Positions 1 to 8,899 of a stretch of 64,000 nucleotides of DNA are shown here, in pieces (positions within the stretch are counted from its first letter, which is position 1; every line of letters starts with the position of its first letter). The notes under the pieces were generated by a model, which was not told where the DNA came from, searched no databases, and saw only the letters and a list, made by a program, of their open reading frames with translations. This DNA is from Paludibacter sp. UBA6032. Its GTDB lineage: Bacteria > Bacteroidota > Bacteroidia > Bacteroidales > Paludibacteraceae. Where the stretch lies: assembly GCA_002427885.1 (NCBI GenBank), contig DIZI01000008.1:221646-285645 (forward strand), given 5' to 3'. Made by a program: the position numbers and the translations under genes.

Positions 1-1
1 T

Positions 2-964
2 GTTTCAATTGACCCGAATGACATGCAAAAAGTGCTTGACTTGACCGCTTATGTGATGACTTCAAAATATAGATTGGAAAGCGACTTTGCTAATAATTTT
101 CTTCCGGGAAGTTATGAAAATGGTCCTGAGTCTATGTTTGCTGTGCAATATTCACATGACGATGGAACGACTTTCGGACGTTTGAATATGGGAAACGCAT
201 TGACAACACCAACTCCCGGCGGAGATTTTAATAAACCGAGTCAGAATCTGGTAGATGCATATAAGACAAAAAACGGATTACCAATGGTTGATACATACAG
301 TGACGCAGATTACAACGAAACGACCGATAAAGTTGATCCGAGGTTATTTCATACAGTGGCGATACCGGGCAAACCATACAAATATACGAATGTAAACTTT
401 CTGCAAAATCAGTCCCGTAATCCTGGAATGTATGGTTATTTCTCTTCCTTAAAGGAAAATGTGGATCCCGCAAGTATTTACTACGTAAAAACAGGTCCAT
501 GGTATGCTAATTCTAAGAATCAAATCGTAATTCGCTATGCGGATGTACTTTTAATGCGTGCTGAAGCTTTGATTGAAACAGGAAATTATAATGATGCATT
601 ACCACTTATTAATCAGGTACGTAACCGTGCCAAAGCAAGTACAAGCTTAATTGGTTTTGCAACGAATCTCGATATTCAACTTTATCAAAACGGTGTTAAC
701 TGTACATGGAATCAGGATTTTGCAAGAAAAGCTTTACGGTGGGAGCGTAGGTTGGAATTTGCAATGGAAGGAAGCCGTTTCTTTGATTTGACCCGCTGGG
801 GGGTAACAGATTCGGTTATAAACAATTATTACCGCAAAGAAGAATTAAAACATACATTCTTTCAGGGTGCACAATTCACTAAAAACAAAAATGAATTCGT
901 GCCTGTTCCCATTCAACAAATTAATTTCAGTAAGGGAATTTATAAACAAAATTATGGATTTTAA
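2..964 (+). CDS. SusD/RagB-family outer-membrane nutrient-binding lipoprotein (3' part)
   Basis: This is the C-terminal part of a SusD-type surface glycan-binding lipoprotein, the partner of a SusC TonB-dependent channel. The reading frame is open from base 2, so the start and signal peptide lie outside the window, and the first ATG at 23 is internal. The family signature is clear: a TPR-like stretch MRAEALIETGNYNDAL followed by LINQVRNRAK, and the C-terminal WERRLEFAMEGSRFFDLTRWG block typical of SusD proteins. The susC gene is expected immediately upstream. The downstream GH32, porter and fructokinase genes suggest the substrate is a fructan; that is inferred from context, not from the binding site. 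Confidence 0.93.
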   Translation, partial: VSIDPNDMQKVLDLTAYVMTSKYRLESDFANNFLPGSYENGPESMFAVQYSHDDGTTFGRLNMGNALTTPTPGGDFNKPSQNLVDAYKTKNGLPMVDTYSDADYNETTDKVDPRLFHTVAIPGKPYKYTNVNFLQNQSRNPGMYGYFSSLKENVDPASIYYVKTGPWYANSKNQIVIRYADVLLMRAEALIETGNYNDALPLINQVRNRAKASTSLIGFATNLDIQLYQNGVNCTWNQDFARKALRWERRLEFAMEGSRFFDLTRWGVTDSVINNYYRKEELKHTFFQGAQFTKNKNEFVPVPIQQINFSKGIYKQNYGF

Positions 965-977
965 AAACAATTGAAAT

Positions 978-2099
978 ATGAAAAAAATAATATATCAACT
1001 CCTGTTCATACTTTGTCCTGTCATTGCTTTTTCATCGTGTGATAATGAAATAAAAAGCATATTAGATACAACAGGCGATGTTAACATTCATTCATTCAGC
1101 ATCAACGGAGTAGAAGGAACAATTAATGCTGAAAAATCTACGATTTCAGTTATTTTACCGTCAGGCTCAAGTTTGAAAGCTCTTTCACCAGTTGTTACTG
1201 TGGCAGATGGAGCTCTTATAACACCAAACAATGGTACAGCTGTTGACTTTGCTGACTCACAAGGTAATCTGACTTCAGTAACTTACACGGTAATGAACAA
1301 AGATCTTTATCAGAAATATACTGTTTCTGTAGATGTAGCAAGAGCCAAGATTACTAGTTTTAAAATTGGTTCGGTACAGGGCGATATTGACGATGTAAAC
1401 AAAAAAATCAGCCTTTATCTTCCTGTCGGAACTGACCTGACAGCATTGTTTCCCGTTGTTGAATATACGGACGGTGCGACAATTAGTCCGGCTTTAGGCA
1501 GTGCAGTTAATTTTACAAATCCTGTAACTTATACGCTGAATTATTTAGGTTCAACTTTTACCTATGTTGTTACAGTAATTGCAGGAGAAAAACCAAAACC
1601 TATATTGGTTCTATACAATGGTGAAGATGTAGCTCCGGTTTGGGATCCAATTGCAAGCACGATAAATAACGGTACAATTAATCCGAAAACAGATGGAATC
1701 AATTCAACTCCGACCTGTGTTTCAATTATGCGACGAAAAGCTGGAAGTGATGATGGTGGCAGGGCATGGTCGGGAGGTGCTTTATGGCATAATTATAAAG
1801 TCAATATTGATCCGGCAGTTTATAATAAGTTTACCATGATGGTGCTGAAAAACTATCCTGGAGTTGTGCATTTGGAATTACAAACTGATGGCGAATTGAA
1901 TAAAGACTTTGTGGCGACTTCTTATTCTGCCGACCATCTCGGAGAATGGCAAGAACTTACTTTCGTGATCCCGGCAAGTCGAACGGCTATTATCAACAAT
2001 ATTCTGGTGGCAATATATGATGCTGATACGAGTACCGATCCGAATTTTGCAGACCAAATGATGTATTGGGATAATCTGAAAGCATATCCGAAACAATAA
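978..2099 (+). CDS. SusE/SGBP-like surface lipoprotein with two Ig-like repeats and a C-terminal binding-like module
   Basis: A 373-residue lipoprotein with a signal peptide ending in a lipobox (IAFSSC, Cys21), so probably anchored in the outer membrane. Residues about 30-120 and 126-206 are two copies of one beta-rich domain: both contain I.SF.I..V.G.I and LP.G..L.AL.PVV, resembling DUF5018-type domains. Residues about 208-373 form a third module that matches the small secreted protein encoded at 3783-4487 (shared NGED, AWSGG and HLELQ-type motifs). It starts 13 bp after susD, the usual place for a surface glycan-binding protein in a Sus locus. A role in holding fructan at the cell surface is inferred; no binding residues can be assigned. 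Confidence 0.8.
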   Translation: MKKIIYQLLFILCPVIAFSSCDNEIKSILDTTGDVNIHSFSINGVEGTINAEKSTISVILPSGSSLKALSPVVTVADGALITPNNGTAVDFADSQGNLTSVTYTVMNKDLYQKYTVSVDVARAKITSFKIGSVQGDIDDVNKKISLYLPVGTDLTALFPVVEYTDGATISPALGSAVNFTNPVTYTLNYLGSTFTYVVTVIAGEKPKPILVLYNGEDVAPVWDPIASTINNGTINPKTDGINSTPTCVSIMRRKAGSDDGGRAWSGGALWHNYKVNIDPAVYNKFTMMVLKNYPGVVHLELQTDGELNKDFVATSYSADHLGEWQELTFVIPASRTAIINNILVAIYDADTSTDPNFADQMMYWDNLKAYPKQ

Positions 2100-2152
2100 T
2101 TTTAAAAAGTACGCGGTGTAATGTTGCACCGCGTACAATACCACAAAACATT

Positions 2153-3730
2153 ATGAAAAGAAAATTATCTATAATTCCTATTGCCTTCCTGTTTATATCC
2201 AGCACCAGTTGTGTTGGCGTAAATCCACCTGTTCCTCCCGTAACATCCGAAATAGATACTACAACAACTATTCGGACGATTCAGGAAACGGGGGGCTATG
2301 CTACGCTTTACAAACCACAAAGTGGCTATGTGGGCGATCCTATGCCTTATTACAATGAATCAGATAATACTTTTTATGTATTTTTTCTTCAGGATTGGAG
2401 AAATGGAGCTCCAACGGACCATCCGATTTATTGTACTAAAACAGTGGATTATGGAACTTTTCTAAGTTTTACGGAAGCCATTCCATGCGGGACTGCTGGT
2501 TCACAGGAAACACTTTTGGGAACAGGAAGCTTTATAAAAGATGCAAGTGGAAAATTATACGGTTTTTACACCGGACACAATGGAAGTCTGTATCCGGCTG
2601 AAAAAGTAATGTTGGCAACTTCAACAGATATGCGGACATTCACAAAAGTACCAAATGCAACATTTCAGGCTCCCGACGGATACGATAAAAATAATTTCAG
2701 AGATCCATGTGTGTACTACGACTCCACCCGTTCATGTTATGTTTTGTTGGTTACATCTATTAAAGATGGGAAAGGAGTTATTATCCGTTATACTTCAAAT
2801 GATTTATTAAATTGGACCTTAATTGCCCCACTTACTGATTTTGATTCGGATGCTCAAATTCTGGAATGTCCGGATATTTTCAAAATGGGTAACAAATGGT
2901 ATTTGGTATTTTCACGAATTAATAGGGATGTGCACCGCAAGACTTTCTATCGTGTAGCTGATAGTCCTGACGGACCGTGGAAAATTTGTGGAGATGCTAC
3001 CGGACATCACGAAACCTTCGACGGCTTATTTTTGTACGCAGCAAAAACTGCAACAAACGGAAATACCCGTTATATTTCAGGTTGGTGTTCAACCGGTCAG
3101 GAAGTGAACAGTAATAATGAACTGGACTGGGCTGGTACTTTAGTAACACATAAGCTGGTACAACAACCCGATGGTCGTTTGTATCCTTCAATTCCGGATG
3201 CTGTTGATAAAAAATTCAGCAAACCAATCAATTATGTCAAAATTAAATCAAGCGGAAACGCAACAGGTGTTGATGGAAATTACAACATTACCTCAATATC
3301 AGGCAGAAGTTATGCCATGTTTAACCGAAACACAACTCCTGTAAAGATTTCTTTGAAAATTGATGCTAGCCAATCCAATAGTTTCGGATTTTCATTTGGA
3401 GCTGGTGGGAGTATGTCTGAGATTTATTCCGTTGCTTTTGATTTAACATCAACAAATCATTACTCAATTCCCGTTCTATTTATGAATAAAGAATCTAACT
3501 TCGCTACCGGGTCTTACAGTAAAGAGTTGAATTTTACTCCTTTAATAGTCCCTGAAGACAAGATATTTAATGTCAAGATAATTATTGAAAAATCAATTTG
3601 TATTTTGTATGTTAATGATAATGTTGCATTTACTAACCGGATTTACAAAATGGATCAAAATCCATGGACGATATTTGCCGACAACGGAACAATTAAAATA
3701 TCAAACTTTACAATTAATAAAATTCCTTGA
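2153..3730 (+). CDS. Divergent GH32-like glycoside hydrolase lipoprotein
   Basis: A 525-residue lipoprotein (lipobox SSTSC, Cys20) with a five-bladed propeller glycosidase of the GH32 type. The three expected acidic motifs are present, but the first is altered. The nucleophile region reads GYVGDPMPYY (Asp62) instead of WMNDPNG, the stabiliser motif is FRDP (Asp184), and the acid/base motif is LECPD (Glu238). Residues about 355-525 form a C-terminal beta-sandwich. It lies between the SGBP-like gene and a small secreted protein in the fructan locus, so a surface fructan-degrading role, perhaps endo-acting like BT1760 of Bacteroides thetaiotaomicron, is plausible. Substrate and mode of attack are inference. 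Confidence 0.82.
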   Translation: MKRKLSIIPIAFLFISSTSCVGVNPPVPPVTSEIDTTTTIRTIQETGGYATLYKPQSGYVGDPMPYYNESDNTFYVFFLQDWRNGAPTDHPIYCTKTVDYGTFLSFTEAIPCGTAGSQETLLGTGSFIKDASGKLYGFYTGHNGSLYPAEKVMLATSTDMRTFTKVPNATFQAPDGYDKNNFRDPCVYYDSTRSCYVLLVTSIKDGKGVIIRYTSNDLLNWTLIAPLTDFDSDAQILECPDIFKMGNKWYLVFSRINRDVHRKTFYRVADSPDGPWKICGDATGHHETFDGLFLYAAKTATNGNTRYISGWCSTGQEVNSNNELDWAGTLVTHKLVQQPDGRLYPSIPDAVDKKFSKPINYVKIKSSGNATGVDGNYNITSISGRSYAMFNRNTTPVKISLKIDASQSNSFGFSFGAGGSMSEIYSVAFDLTSTNHYSIPVLFMNKESNFATGSYSKELNFTPLIVPEDKIFNVKIIIEKSICILYVNDNVAFTNRIYKMDQNPWTIFADNGTIKISNFTINKIP

Positions 3731-3782
3731 AATAAATTCAAACAATTACTTTCAATTTAATAACAATATTAATAACAATTTT

Positions 3783-4487
3783 ATGAAAAAGACAATTTTA
3801 CTCTCGTTATTTTGTGTTGCATTTTTTGCTTTGAATGCACAAACAATGGTTATCAGTAATGGTGAAGACATCGGCATTAACTGGTGGCAGGCCGGCTCTA
3901 CAAATATTGAATACGTGGACTGGTTTCCTAAAGAAGGAAACCCTTCTGCAAAAGCAATGACAATCTGGATAAGCACGAACAGTGATGCATGGTCAGGAGG
4001 TGGACTTAGTGGTTTAAATATAGATGTCAATGTATATAAAACTATTTCTGTTCTGGTTTACAAAAATGTAACAGGCACGGTACGTTTGGAATTACAGGAT
4101 GGAACAAAAAATTATTTTGTTTCTGCTAATTATACCACAGCAAGTGTATGGCAAAAGCTAAATTTTGCAATTCCTGCGGAAATGGGAAATATCACAACAC
4201 TCCTTATTGCTCCTTTTATCGACTATAATTTGTCAACTATTGTAGGAGAACAAAGTCGTTGTTTTTGGGATGATGTCGTTGCCTCTAGCCAAACAACAGG
4301 ACTTTCAAATACAATGACAACAAAAGAGATTGTAAAAACAGAAATTTATACTATTACAGGAAGTCTTTTTGAAATAGTTCAGGGAAATCAGAAAATTCCA
4401 TTTACTAAAATGACCAAAGGTTTGTACATTCTTAAACAACAAGATAGTAACGGAAATATCAGTTCTTCATCAATTTCAGTAAAGTAA
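3783..4487 (+). CDS. Small secreted binding-like protein with a T9SS-type C-terminal tail
   Basis: A 234-residue secreted protein: signal peptide MKKTILLSLFCVAFFALNAQ, then a beta-rich module (about residues 21-165) homologous to the C-terminal module of the lipoprotein at 978-2099. The last 60 residues resemble a type IX secretion sorting domain (EIYTITGSLFEI, then MTKGLYILK and a basic C-terminus), so it may be exported through T9SS. The start at 3783 is chosen because it begins a proper signal peptide; an in-frame upstream start at 3585 would overlap the preceding gene by 146 bp and lacks one. The shared module suggests carbohydrate binding, but no ligand is known. Confidence 0.7.
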   Translation: MKKTILLSLFCVAFFALNAQTMVISNGEDIGINWWQAGSTNIEYVDWFPKEGNPSAKAMTIWISTNSDAWSGGGLSGLNIDVNVYKTISVLVYKNVTGTVRLELQDGTKNYFVSANYTTASVWQKLNFAIPAEMGNITTLLIAPFIDYNLSTIVGEQSRCFWDDVVASSQTTGLSNTMTTKEIVKTEIYTITGSLFEIVQGNQKIPFTKMTKGLYILKQQDSNGNISSSSISVK

Positions 4488-4510
4488 TTTAAATTTTGTT
4501 TATTAAGGTG

Positions 4511-4562
4511 AAGTTCTCCATTTTAGCAATAATTCAAACCGCCAAAATGGAGAACTTTTTTT
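4511..4562 (+). terminator. Rho-independent terminator after the first part of the fructan locus
   Basis: A 14-bp perfect inverted repeat, AAGTTCTCCATTTT at 4511-4524 and AAAATGGAGAACTT at 4544-4557, with a 19-base loop, is followed by a T run. It separates the susD-to-3783 operon from the second GH32 gene. Confidence 0.88.
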
Positions 4563-4625
4563 CTCATTGTATCAAAATTACATAATGATGCAACAAAAAT
4601 GACAGTATTAAAACGCATTTGCATT

Positions 4626-4633
4626 TATTTTTG
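4626..4633 (+). promoter_or_regulatory. Candidate Bacteroidetes -7 promoter element (TATTTTTG)
   Basis: TATTTTTG fits the TAnnTTTG consensus and lies 33 bp before the ATG of the GH32 gene at 4667, directly after a terminator, where a new promoter is needed. No TTTG -33 element is seen at the usual spacing. Confidence 0.45.
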
Positions 4634-4666
4634 CACAGTGAATAGTTAACCCAATAGTTTGAAAAA

Positions 4667-6433
4667 ATGAAAAAATCAATCATTTCCATTTTAATTGCGC
4701 TTTTATTAATAAATATAAGTTGCAACTCTCAAAAAGAATCTTCAGGTGAAAATCTATCAGTCGATTACCAAATTCAATCATCCTATATCCTTATTCCTGT
4801 TGAAGAAAATGCAGCAGAAATTAAAATTTCAGTAGAAGCTTCCAATCCATCTTTCAAATCAACTTTTGATATACATGTGGCTGTGAATAAAATTGATTAC
4901 TGGGTGCCGCTTGATGTAAAAAAATGGAAAGGTCAAAATGTGACACTTTCATTTCAGGGAATTAAAGAATCCATTATGGGAATCAAAGAAATTAAACAAT
5001 CGGATAAATTTGATTTTGTATACAACGAGAAATATCGTCCTCAATTTCATTTCAGCCCGGAACATGGTTGGATGAACGACCCCAACGGAATGGTTTACCT
5101 GGATGGTGAATACCACCTTTTTTACCAATACAACCCGTATGGTTCTATGTGGGCAAATATGTCCTGGGGGCATGCGGTAAGTACCGATTTAGTTTCGTGG
5201 ACTTATTTAGCAACGGCACTTACTCCTGACAGTCTGGGAGCGATTTTCTCCGGAAGTGCATTAATTGATGTCAATAATACAGCAGGTTTTGGCAAAAATG
5301 CCATGGTGGCAATTTATACAAGTGCCGGGAAGGTTCAGCAACAATCTATTGCTTACAGCACTGACAAAGGTCGCACATTTACAAAATACGCTAAGAACCC
5401 GGTTTTGCCCAATCCCGGAATAACTGATTTTCGTGACCCGAAAGTTTCGTGGAATGAAGCCACCAACCAATGGGTTATGGCATTGGCAACGAAACAAACT
5501 GTTACTTTCTTTGGATCACCCAACCTGAAAGACTGGACTAAACTGAGTGAGTTTGGTGAAGGAATCGGTTCACATGCTGCGGTTTGGGAATGTCCCGATT
5601 TATTTCCTATGACTTATCAGGGGAAAACAAAATGGGTATTGATTGTGAGTTTAAATCCCGGCGGACCCAACGGTGGTTCGGCAACTCAGTATTTTATCGG
5701 AGATTTTGATGGAAAAACATTTACAGCCGATGCGCTTCCATATCCGCTTTGGTTGGATTACGGTCGCGATAATTATGCCGGAGTAACATTCAACAATATT
5801 CCGAAAACAGACAGTCGACGAATTTTCCTGGGTTGGATGAGTAATTGGGATTACGCCAATCAGGTTCCTACAAAGAATTTCAGAAGCTCAAATACAGTTC
5901 CGCGAGAACTGACGATTACAAATAATGGCAAACACCTTGTTTTGAGCAGTTATCCGGTTCGAGAAATCAACAAACTGAAAGGTGAAGTCATCGTTGAACC
6001 AAATTTGCTGGTTCAAAAAGAAGCAACCATTGCCGAATTATTGAAAAAGAATGAAGGAAGTTATGAAATTGAAATGACCATCAAACCTGAAAATGCCGGA
6101 GTTTTTGGTTTTAGTCTGAATAATACAAAAAATGAAACGTTGAAATTCAATTTCGACAACACAACCGGATTTTTGAGTATCGACCGTAAAAAAAGCGGAC
6201 TGATTGACTTCAACGATCGCTTTGCAATGGGAATGAACGCTCCGCTGATGAAACGGAATGCTTACCGGATTCGGTTGTTGGTTGACAAAGCTTCGGCAGA
6301 AATATTTATAAATGAAGGCGAAATTACCATGACAACCTTATTTTTTCCAACTGAGGCAATGAATCAACTTAAATTTTATAGCAATGACGGACAATTAAGC
6401 ATAGAAAATATCAAAATAAATAATCTAAAATAG
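4667..6433 (+). CDS. GH32 family fructosidase (levanase/inulinase/invertase type) lipoprotein
   Basis: A 588-residue glycoside hydrolase that would release fructose from beta-fructans or sucrose. It has a lipobox (NISC, Cys19), an N-terminal beta domain of about 100 residues, and a canonical GH32 catalytic domain with WMNDPNG (nucleophile Asp138), FRDP (Asp257) and WECPD (acid/base Glu308). The C-terminal beta-sandwich runs from about residue 430, with the typical ending of a SacC-type enzyme. It is followed by a sugar porter and a fructokinase, so its product probably feeds them. Compared with the GH32-like protein at 2153 it is the conventional, probably exo-acting member; that split of labour is inferred. 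Confidence 0.93.
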   Translation: MKKSIISILIALLLINISCNSQKESSGENLSVDYQIQSSYILIPVEENAAEIKISVEASNPSFKSTFDIHVAVNKIDYWVPLDVKKWKGQNVTLSFQGIKESIMGIKEIKQSDKFDFVYNEKYRPQFHFSPEHGWMNDPNGMVYLDGEYHLFYQYNPYGSMWANMSWGHAVSTDLVSWTYLATALTPDSLGAIFSGSALIDVNNTAGFGKNAMVAIYTSAGKVQQQSIAYSTDKGRTFTKYAKNPVLPNPGITDFRDPKVSWNEATNQWVMALATKQTVTFFGSPNLKDWTKLSEFGEGIGSHAAVWECPDLFPMTYQGKTKWVLIVSLNPGGPNGGSATQYFIGDFDGKTFTADALPYPLWLDYGRDNYAGVTFNNIPKTDSRRIFLGWMSNWDYANQVPTKNFRSSNTVPRELTITNNGKHLVLSSYPVREINKLKGEVIVEPNLLVQKEATIAELLKKNEGSYEIEMTIKPENAGVFGFSLNNTKNETLKFNFDNTTGFLSIDRKKSGLIDFNDRFAMGMNAPLMKRNAYRIRLLVDKASAEIFINEGEITMTTLFFPTEAMNQLKFYSNDGQLSIENIKINNLK

Positions 6434-6465
6434 TTTCAAACCAATCATTTAAAACAATGCCTTAA

Positions 6466-6492
6466 AGTCCCCTTTGGTGGATTTAGGGGTCT
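6466..6492. repeat. Degenerate copy of the CCCCTTT...AGGGG palindromic repeat
   Basis: The spacer between the GH32 gene and the sugar porter contains AGTCCCCTTTGGTGGATTT followed by AGGGGT, a variant of the short palindromic repeat seen elsewhere in the window. It lies just before the porter ATG at 6501. Confidence 0.6.
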
Positions 6493-6500
6493 TTACTATT

Positions 6501-7844
6501 ATGAATAATAACAAATACTTATATTGGACAACTTTTGTCGCCATTAACGGCGGATTGCTTTTCGGGCTGAATATGGCAGGGATTTCAGGGGCAGTGGATA
6601 TGATTAAAGGTCAGTTTTCGCTGACTGACAGCGGTTTGGGCACAGTTGCAGCACTTCTGACTGTTGGTTGTCTGATTGGAGCACTATTCACCGGCAGTTT
6701 TACTGAAAAATTCGGACGCAAGAAGGTAATGATTGTGACTGCAGTGCTTTATATTATTTCAGCTTTGGGTTGTGCGTTGTCCGAATCGTCAGCCATCTTA
6801 ATCATTTTCCGTGTTTTATCGGGATTGGCAGTTGGCGCTACTTCGGTGGTAGCTCCGATGTATATTTCGGAAATTGCACCGGCCAAAAACCGTGGCCGTT
6901 TGGTTTCGTTCAATCAGTTTGCCATTACCATTGGCATCGTGTTGGCCTATATTTTTGATTATTTGATGATTGGATTTGGCGAAGATGCATGGCGTTATAT
7001 GCTTGCTATTCCAGGCTTGTTTGGTGTATTGTACTTGATATTTTTGATTGTAAAATTCCCTGAAAGTCCGCGCTGGTTGCTTGCTCACGGCAAAAAAGAT
7101 GAAGCAATAAAAGTCTTAAACAACATTGGAGGCAGCACCTTAGTTTCCGAAGAGCTTCCGGAAATGGAACGCATTTTATTGTCCGAACAAAAAAAAGAAA
7201 AAATGTCGGTAACTGAACTTTTCCGTGGTAAAACGGGTAAATTGGTCTTAATCGGAACCATTATTGCAGCTCTACAACAAATAACGGGTATTAATGCAGT
7301 TATCATGTTTTCACCGGAAATTTTCCATGCAGCAGGTTCGGCAAAAGGTGATTCGATGATGCAAGCCATGATTGTAGGGTTGGTAAACTTTCTGATGACC
7401 ATAGTTGCACTTTGGTTGGTCGACAAAAAAGGTCGCAAAACATTATTGTTATGGGGAGCGGTCGGCATGATAATATCGCTGGCATATCTGACATGGGAAT
7501 TTGCTAAACCTGTTCAAAACGGAGCCGGTGTGTTGATAGCATTATTGGTTTATATTTCTTTCTTTGCCGCATCGTTTGCCCCGGTCATGTGGGTAATAAT
7601 TTCAGAAATCTATCCAAACAGAATAAAGGGTATGGCTATGTCATTCTCGACTGCAGTCAGTTGGTTATGCACTTTCCTCACGGTTTATTTTGCTCCGGTC
7701 ATTCAGGGTTCACTTGGTCTAAGTTATTTATTCGGTATTTTCGGAGTATTTAGTATCATTGCATTTGTTTTTGTAAGGATATGGATTCCTGAAACAAAAG
7801 GTAAATCGCTGGAACAAATTGAAAGAGAATTGGGAATCATCTAA
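6501..7844 (+). CDS. MFS sugar porter (fructose transporter type)
   Basis: A 447-residue inner-membrane transporter of the sugar porter family with about 12 membrane helices. Family signatures are visible: GSFTEKFGRKK after helix 2, PESPRWLL before the central loop, QQITGINAV in helix 7, and PETKGKSLEQIE at the C-terminus. I chose the ATG at 6501 (MNNNKYLYW); a GTG at 6474 would add nine residues encoded by a repeat element. It lies between a GH32 gene and a fructokinase, the same arrangement as the fructan locus of Bacteroides thetaiotaomicron, so fructose is the likely substrate. Confidence 0.92.
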   Translation: MNNNKYLYWTTFVAINGGLLFGLNMAGISGAVDMIKGQFSLTDSGLGTVAALLTVGCLIGALFTGSFTEKFGRKKVMIVTAVLYIISALGCALSESSAILIIFRVLSGLAVGATSVVAPMYISEIAPAKNRGRLVSFNQFAITIGIVLAYIFDYLMIGFGEDAWRYMLAIPGLFGVLYLIFLIVKFPESPRWLLAHGKKDEAIKVLNNIGGSTLVSEELPEMERILLSEQKKEKMSVTELFRGKTGKLVLIGTIIAALQQITGINAVIMFSPEIFHAAGSAKGDSMMQAMIVGLVNFLMTIVALWLVDKKGRKTLLLWGAVGMIISLAYLTWEFAKPVQNGAGVLIALLVYISFFAASFAPVMWVIISEIYPNRIKGMAMSFSTAVSWLCTFLTVYFAPVIQGSLGLSYLFGIFGVFSIIAFVFVRIWIPETKGKSLEQIERELGII

Positions 7845-7866
7845 TTTATAATTGAAAATCAAAATA

Positions 7867-8742
7867 ATGGAAAATATCATAGTAGGAATCGGTGAAATTT
7901 TATGGGATGTTTTTCCCCAAGGTAAAGTATTGGGTGGTGCCCCTGCAAATTTTGCCTATCATGTGTCACAGTTTGGATTTGAAGGATATGCAGTGAGTGC
8001 AATCGGAAACGATGATTTAGGTGACGAAATATTAAATTGTTTAAGTAATAAAAATTTGAATTATTTGATTGAAAAAACACCCTTCCCCACAGGAACTGTA
8101 AAAGTTACATTGGATAAAAAAGGGATTCCTCAATATGAAATTTGTCAAAAAGTTGCCTGGGACAATATCCCGTTTACATCTGAAATGGAAGAACTTGCCA
8201 GAAAAACACAAACCGTTTGTTTTGGGTCATTAGCACAACGGAATCAGGCTTCAAGATTGACTATCAATCGATTTTTAGATCTCGTTCCACCTGATGCGTT
8301 GAAGATTTTTGACATCAATTTACGTCAGCATTTTTACTCACAAGAGCTCATAGAACATTCACTGACACGCTGTAATATTTTGAAGATAAATGATGACGAA
8401 GTAGTACTTGTTGCAAAACTTTTTGACTGGGAAGTAAAGAACGAGATGGCTGTTTGTCATCAGTTGCTCGAAAATTATTCGCTCGAAATGGTTGTACTCA
8501 CTAAAGGAACACTTGGAAGTTATGTAATTACAAAAGATGAAATTTCATTTAAACCAACACCATTAGTTGTAGTTGCTGATACTGTTGGTGCAGGTGATTC
8601 ATTTACAGCAGGTTTTGTAGCTTCGTTACTTAAAGGAAAAAGTATACCTGAAGCTCATCAAATTGCAGTTGAAGTCTCAGCTTTTGTTTGTACCCAACAT
8701 GGAGCAATGCCAAAACTTGCTGGTGCATTTCACAGAAAGTAA
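7867..8742 (+). CDS. Fructokinase, PfkB/ribokinase family
   Basis: A 291-residue cytoplasmic sugar kinase that would phosphorylate imported fructose. Both PfkB signatures are present: GGAPANFAYH near the N-terminus for sugar binding and DTVGAGDSFTAGF near the C-terminus with the catalytic Asp and anion hole. The ATG at 7867 (MENIIVGIGE) is preferred because the family starts directly with this strand. It follows the sugar porter by 22 bp, and transcription probably stops at the hairpin at 8770. Confidence 0.92.
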   Translation: MENIIVGIGEILWDVFPQGKVLGGAPANFAYHVSQFGFEGYAVSAIGNDDLGDEILNCLSNKNLNYLIEKTPFPTGTVKVTLDKKGIPQYEICQKVAWDNIPFTSEMEELARKTQTVCFGSLAQRNQASRLTINRFLDLVPPDALKIFDINLRQHFYSQELIEHSLTRCNILKINDDEVVLVAKLFDWEVKNEMAVCHQLLENYSLEMVVLTKGTLGSYVITKDEISFKPTPLVVVADTVGAGDSFTAGFVASLLKGKSIPEAHQIAVEVSAFVCTQHGAMPKLAGAFHRK

Positions 8743-8769
8743 ACTGATTTTTTGATCATGTGTTACATC

Positions 8770-8803
8770 CCGGTCGGATTTTCAATTCGATCGGTTTGTT
8801 ATT
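8770..8803 (+). terminator. Probable terminator after the fructokinase gene
   Basis: CCGGTCGGAT (8770-8779) pairs with ATTCGATCGG (8785-8794), allowing two G-U pairs, with a five-base loop and a following T-rich stretch. It separates the fructokinase from the sensor gene. Confidence 0.6.
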
Positions 8804-8847
8804 AAATAATATCACAAAGCGGAGCTTCATCCGTATAAAAATTTTAG

Positions 8848-8855
8848 TACTTTTG
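8848..8855 (+). promoter_or_regulatory. Candidate -7 promoter element (TACTTTTG) for the hybrid sensor gene
   Basis: TACTTTTG matches TAnnTTTG and lies 45 bp before the ATG at 8900, just after a terminator hairpin. No TTTG is found at the expected -33 position. Confidence 0.5.
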
Positions 8856-8899
8856 ATTGCGAATTTAGGGTTGACCTTTCTCTTAAATTCTTCGCTTTT

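Noticed and set aside
3585..3782. N-terminal extension of the small secreted protein
   Set aside because: It overlaps the preceding GH32-like gene in another frame, and a perfect signal peptide begins at 3783.
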